A DNA stretch of 64,000 bases, taken from assembly GCA_030268105.1 (NCBI GenBank), contig BSDZ01000078.1, positions 2,035,001-2,099,000 on the forward strand, given 5' to 3'. The notes under the pieces are model-generated. The model was not told where the DNA came from. It was given only the letters and a program-made list of their open reading frames with translations, and did no database searches. Of the stretch, positions 60,281 to 64,000 are shown one piece after another; within the stretch, counting starts at the first letter, position 1, and every line of letters begins with the position of its first letter. Source of the stretch: Volvox africanus. Taxonomy: Eukaryota > Chlorophyta > Chlorophyceae > Chlamydomonadales > Volvocaceae. A program made the translations under genes and the position numbers.

Positions 60281-63200
60281 ATGACAGCAATGGCAAAACC
60301 GCTTATGTCTGCCCCTTTCTTCCAGGGGGTGGACAAAAGCTCAGCAGGTTACAGGCTGCTTTCGTCCATGGGATGGAAGGAAGGCGAGGGCTTGGTGAGT
60401 CCTGCAAGCTTTACCTTCGGTTGCATTTCTCCCGCATCTGTCGGGGACTCGGCGGCCAAAGCCGTTGGCGGCGTATCCTACCCATAAACCTGCAGGGCGC
60501 ACAAAAGCAAGGCATTAAGGAGCACGTCAAGGTCAAGAAGAAACATGATGCTATGGGTGTTGGCGCGGTGCGCACGTAAACCAGGGTTTACCAGTATCGG
60601 TGCAATCGTTTGCCTGGACGCTTATCGGCGTGTAAACGTGCAGGTTGAAAACTCGCAAAACTTACGTGACTGGACGACGGGCATGGTAAGCTTCGATCGC
60701 ATCTTATCAAACTTAAAGGAGGTCACCGCCAACCAACGGGCTGACAATTGTGATGATAGCAGCGGCAGCAGCTCGAGCGATGAGGAGCGTGCGAAAGAGC
60801 AGGCAAAAATGACCAAACAGAACAAGGTACGCCATCGTGGCCTCCTTTGGTCCGCGTGGGTCTTGGGATTGCCGAAACAGGACATTATTTTGCCGTACCA
60901 TTTCAGGACTTCCAATTATAGCGTTTTTCACACCCAAGGTTTTTTCACACAATTACCTTCCATGTAACCATATCGCGTTTCCCTTCGGGTTAAACTTGGT
61001 CAGTCCCCAGCTCCCCTGGCTTGTGTGTCGCTAAGCCGCAAAGCTTATTGCTGTCGTGTATGTTCCTCAACTGACATTTGCAATGCTCCCATGATAAGCG
61101 CTCGAGCCCCTCCAGGTTCTGAACTCGAACTGCAAACCTGCCACTTCCTCCACTTCCGCCATGATTTCAGGCGAAAGGAGCCAAGCGCAAGCGCGCCTCA
61201 CCATCGTCCGACTCCAAAACCACCACTACCATCATCTCCTCCGACGCTGAAAGCAACGACAGTGATCATCGCAAATCTGGCAAGGCTGCGCCGGCCACGG
61301 CTGTGGCTATGACAGCTGCCGGGCACGGTGTCAAACGCCTCAAGCTGGCATCCCACGTCGGTCGCTACTCGAAACGCGAACGCGCCAAGTTCGTCAAAGC
61401 CTACAGCGCGTCCGACTTGGACGCCATCCTTGGTGGGGTTGCTGGCAAGGATGGCGCAGCAGCTGCACAGAGTGATGATGACGTGGATGCTGGTGGAGTC
61501 GGCGCCGCCGCAATCACACAGGTGCCAGATGCTATGATGGGCTTCATGCCGGTGATTGCGGAGGTCCGTGCGGTGCAGCGCTCTCAGGGTGGCGCATCCA
61601 GCAGCAGTAGCAGCGGTGGTGAGGAGACCGACGCTGGAGGCTCGGCCCAGCGGCGGCGTGCTGCAGGTGTCTTGCAGTGAGTCGGCCGCGCAAAGCAAGC
61701 TGTGATGCGGGGATGAGATGGGGGTGCGGACGGCGTGCGGGCTCCATACTCATCTCGCCCATGCTTATTGAAATGGCAAAAGTAGGGCTACAGATCCTGC
61801 CAGGGTCACGGTTATGGCATCGCGTGGAATGCCCCTCAGGACTTGCCGGCCTGTTAAAGGTCATTTGCAGCACGGCATCTAGTCGCTTCCCCATCCGAAC
61901 CCAATGTATGTGCGCTTTGATTTGTGTCCTGCGGTTCAGAGTGGACATCACGTCGGTTGCGGTGGGGAAGTCACGTCCGCAGAAAGAGAGAGAGCAGCTG
62001 AAGCAGCAGGAGTACGAGCCTGGCAAGACGCCTTGGTGGGCCAGCATGTTTGTGCGGGCGGGTCGCATGGGCACCATCCGTCAGGAGCTGCGTGCCGGAA
62101 AGGAGCATCTCAGCAAAGCCAAAATCAACGTGACGGGTTTTCAGGAGCAAGACCAAGAGAACCTGTACGAGCAGGTACAGAGCCTTTGGTACATGTGCGA
62201 CTTGCAAGGGACGTGTCTGAAGTTTGGACCCGTCTTAGTGTTTGTCTTGCCGCTGTTATAACTTCAATGAGGAGGCGGCATAGGGACTCATATCTTTCCA
62301 CGAAGCGGGCCAAGGGACCTTGCGCGTTTTCCTGTACGTGCTGGGTGGGAAATCAGTGCACGCGAAATCACCTGTCGTGGCAACCACATCGCCCCAGCGC
62401 GTAGTGCTGGTGTGATACTAAGACACGGCCCCAACCAATAGTCGGCAGCACGTTGACTAGCAACTAGCAGAAGCGGGCCAAGGGACCTTGCGCGTTTTCC
62501 TGTACGTGCTGGGTGGGAAATCAGTGCACGCGAAATCACCTGTCGTGGCAACCACATCGCCCCAGCGCGTAGTGCTGGTGTGATACTAAGACACGGCCCC
62601 AACCAATAGTCGGCAGCACGTTGACTAGCAACTAGCAGAAGCGGGCCAAGGGACCTTGCGCGTTTTCCTGTACGTGCTGGGTGGGAAATCAGTGCACGCG
62701 AAATCACCTGTCGTGGCAACCACATCGCCCCAGCGCGTAGTGCTGGTGTGATACTAAGACACGGCCCCAACCAATAGTCGGCAGCACGTTGACTAGCAAC
62801 TAGCAGAAGCGGGCCAAGGGACCTTGCGCGTTTTCCTGTACGTGCTGGGTGGGAAATCAGTGCACGCGAAATCACCTGTCGTGGCAACCACATCGCCCCA
62901 GCGCGTAGTGCTGGCGTGATACTAAGATACGACAATATTTACAGTTTCTTTCGTTCTTTCATACCTAGCATGTTTATGCTACCTACCACCTACTACGTAT
63001 CATTCCGTACCCATAGCAATAAATGGTGCGATGATAGTGGTGGTGGTCACTGACGGTTCAGCTGTCGGTCCGGTGGTTCACACCTCGTCACTACGAGCAT
63101 GCACCCACCCAACATCTTGTGCTGTCCTATCCGTGTGGTGAATCCGCGGCATTTGCTTTGCCGTCGTGTTGCAGGCCCAGCACGGCGCCGCCCATGGCCG

Positions 63201-64000
63201 CCAAGGCCTTGGTCGCAGCGATATGCCAAAGAAGGTGGCAGGGGCGCGATGGTGCGGCACCAAGACCAAGCTGGACGACGATGACAATGACGAACCTCAG
63301 CGCGATACGAACCGCAAAAGCGAGATTTCCGGCAGGTGCGGATGGTTCGTTTTTCGTGGCAAGAGGAGATCGAGAACGGCACCAACAACAGGATATGATT
63401 TTAGCGGGCGGTGATCTTTCCTCCGGTGTGTTGTGCAGGTTGACATGGCGTGGCTCTGTGACCGTGCTCGCAGATCGCATGGTTGCACATCATTATGTGG
63501 TTGATTGTCCCTTCCGGCGTCAGGCGATGCAACACTTCAGGTCGCGATCGGTCTCCCGGGACTGGATCACACCTGCACTTTTACATGATTGATTTGTTGT
63601 CGCAATGTACCTGAGCGTCACTGCCTGGTGCACTTATTCCTCACATTTGCAGTGACACTAGCTCGGAGAGCGAGGACGACCATGTCGTTGTCGTGTGGTC
63701 GAAAAAGGAGCAAGCAGCGGCGGCAGCTATGGCGGGGACGGCGGCAGGGACCCCGAGCCTGGGAAAAATTGCTATGGATGCTGCGGAGCATGCCTGCCCG
63801 GACAAAGAAGCGGGGAGCAAGCAGAAACGCGCTGTTAAGAATGGCCGGAAGGTAAAGGATGAGCAAGAGGGTGATATGGCTAAACAACAGCAGGATCGTG
63901 AGGGTAAGAAGTCGAAGAGGAAAAAGAAGCGGACAAGCGACAAGATGGGTGGAACTGAGGCGGACGATGAGGTTGAAGCAAGTCGCCCGGTAACAGGGGC
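60281..64000 (+). CDS. Plant-type nucleolar G-patch protein (PINX1/GPATCH4-like), 3' end outside the window
   Basis: Exons: 60281-60394, 60496-60567, 60644-60826, 61171-61676, 61940-62174, 63175-63335, 63653-64000 (continues). Phases agree throughout. The G-patch is split over exons 1-2: YRLLSSMGWKEGEGL, then QGIKEHVKVKKKHDAMGVGA. Exon 3 has DWTTGMVSFDRILSNLKE and an acidic Ser tract. Exon 4 carries a basic patch (AKRKRAS) and VGRYSKRERAKFVKAYSASD, exon 5 TPWWASMFVRAGRMG and EQDQENLYEQVQ, and exon 6 RQGLGRSDMPKKVAG. This order matches plant D111/G-patch proteins of the At1g63980 kind and is close to PINX1/GPATCH4, which activate DEAH helicases in ribosome biogenesis. Exon 7 is highly basic (KKSKRKKKR), as expected for a nucleolar protein. 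The start is the first Met upstream of the G-patch; exon 4's end at 61676 was chosen for its GTGAGT donor and phase. Confidence 0.88.
62302..62927 (+). repeat. 168-bp tandem repeat array, about 3.7 copies
   Basis: Units begin at 62302, 62470, 62638 and 62806 and are nearly identical. The array lies in the 1-kb intron between G-patch exons 5 and 6. The period equals 56 codons, so a 215-codon minus-strand frame stays open through all copies. Confidence 0.95.

Noticed and set aside
62288..62935. 215-codon minus-strand ORF of four 56-residue repeats
   Set aside because: It exists only because the 168-bp tandem unit is a multiple of three; it lies in an intron of an opposite-strand gene and has no family or splice context.

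Overview
The window is nuclear DNA of a chlamydomonadalean (volvocine-type) green alga. The evidence is intron-rich genes with many short exons and GT..AG introns, TGTAA motifs downstream of stop codons (the usual algal polyadenylation signal), a chloroplast transit peptide, Ala/Gly/Pro-rich insertions inside conserved proteins, a secreted Ser-Pro-rich wall-type protein, and abundant microsatellites. There is no bacterial operon structure, CRISPR array, rRNA or convincing tRNA. Exon models were built by hand from reading frame, intron phase and family motifs; internal joins that preserve phase are strong, first exons are the weakest part.

Layout. 1-633 (+): last exon of a gene running in from the left, possibly a protein prenyltransferase alpha subunit. 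2289-6544 (+): complete 10-exon gene for a plastid-targeted class II (GlpX-type) fructose-1,6-/sedoheptulose-1,7-bisphosphatase. About 8.8-18.0 kb (-): a large gene with two tandem MIF4G domains (eIF4G/UPF2/CWC22 superfamily). 18508-20450 is a shortened inverted copy of 8393-12283, lying directly upstream of that gene and carrying broken copies of two of its exons. 21921-35220 (+): 25-exon gene for the spliceosomal DEAH helicase PRP2/DHX16, with repeat-filled introns. 35.2-38.2 kb: intergenic. 38188-40349 and 43604-46455 (+): tandem paralogues encoding secreted proteins of a family I do not recognise; the first has a long Ser-Pro-Lys-rich tail, the second a short Pro-rich one. 47601-50283 (+): glucose-6-phosphate 1-epimerase. 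50857-51892 (+): unrecognised 217-residue protein. 52742-54870 (+): free methionine-(R)-sulfoxide reductase (GAF domain). 55818 to about 59.9 kb (-): FIP37/WTAP, a core subunit of the mRNA m6A writer complex, with an unusual Gly/Arg-rich tail. 60281 to beyond 64000 (+): plant-type nucleolar G-patch protein, divergent from FIP37 and cut by the window edge.

Functionally the genes are mostly housekeeping: carbon metabolism (bisphosphatase, hexose-phosphate epimerase), RNA processing (PRP2, FIP37, MIF4G protein, G-patch protein) and redox repair. The parts that look least described are the inverted duplication at the MIF4G gene, which could give a foldback transcript; the secreted tandem pair with a nearly identical exon 4; a repeat with a conserved small ORF in two PRP2 introns; and the 168-bp tandem array in the G-patch gene.
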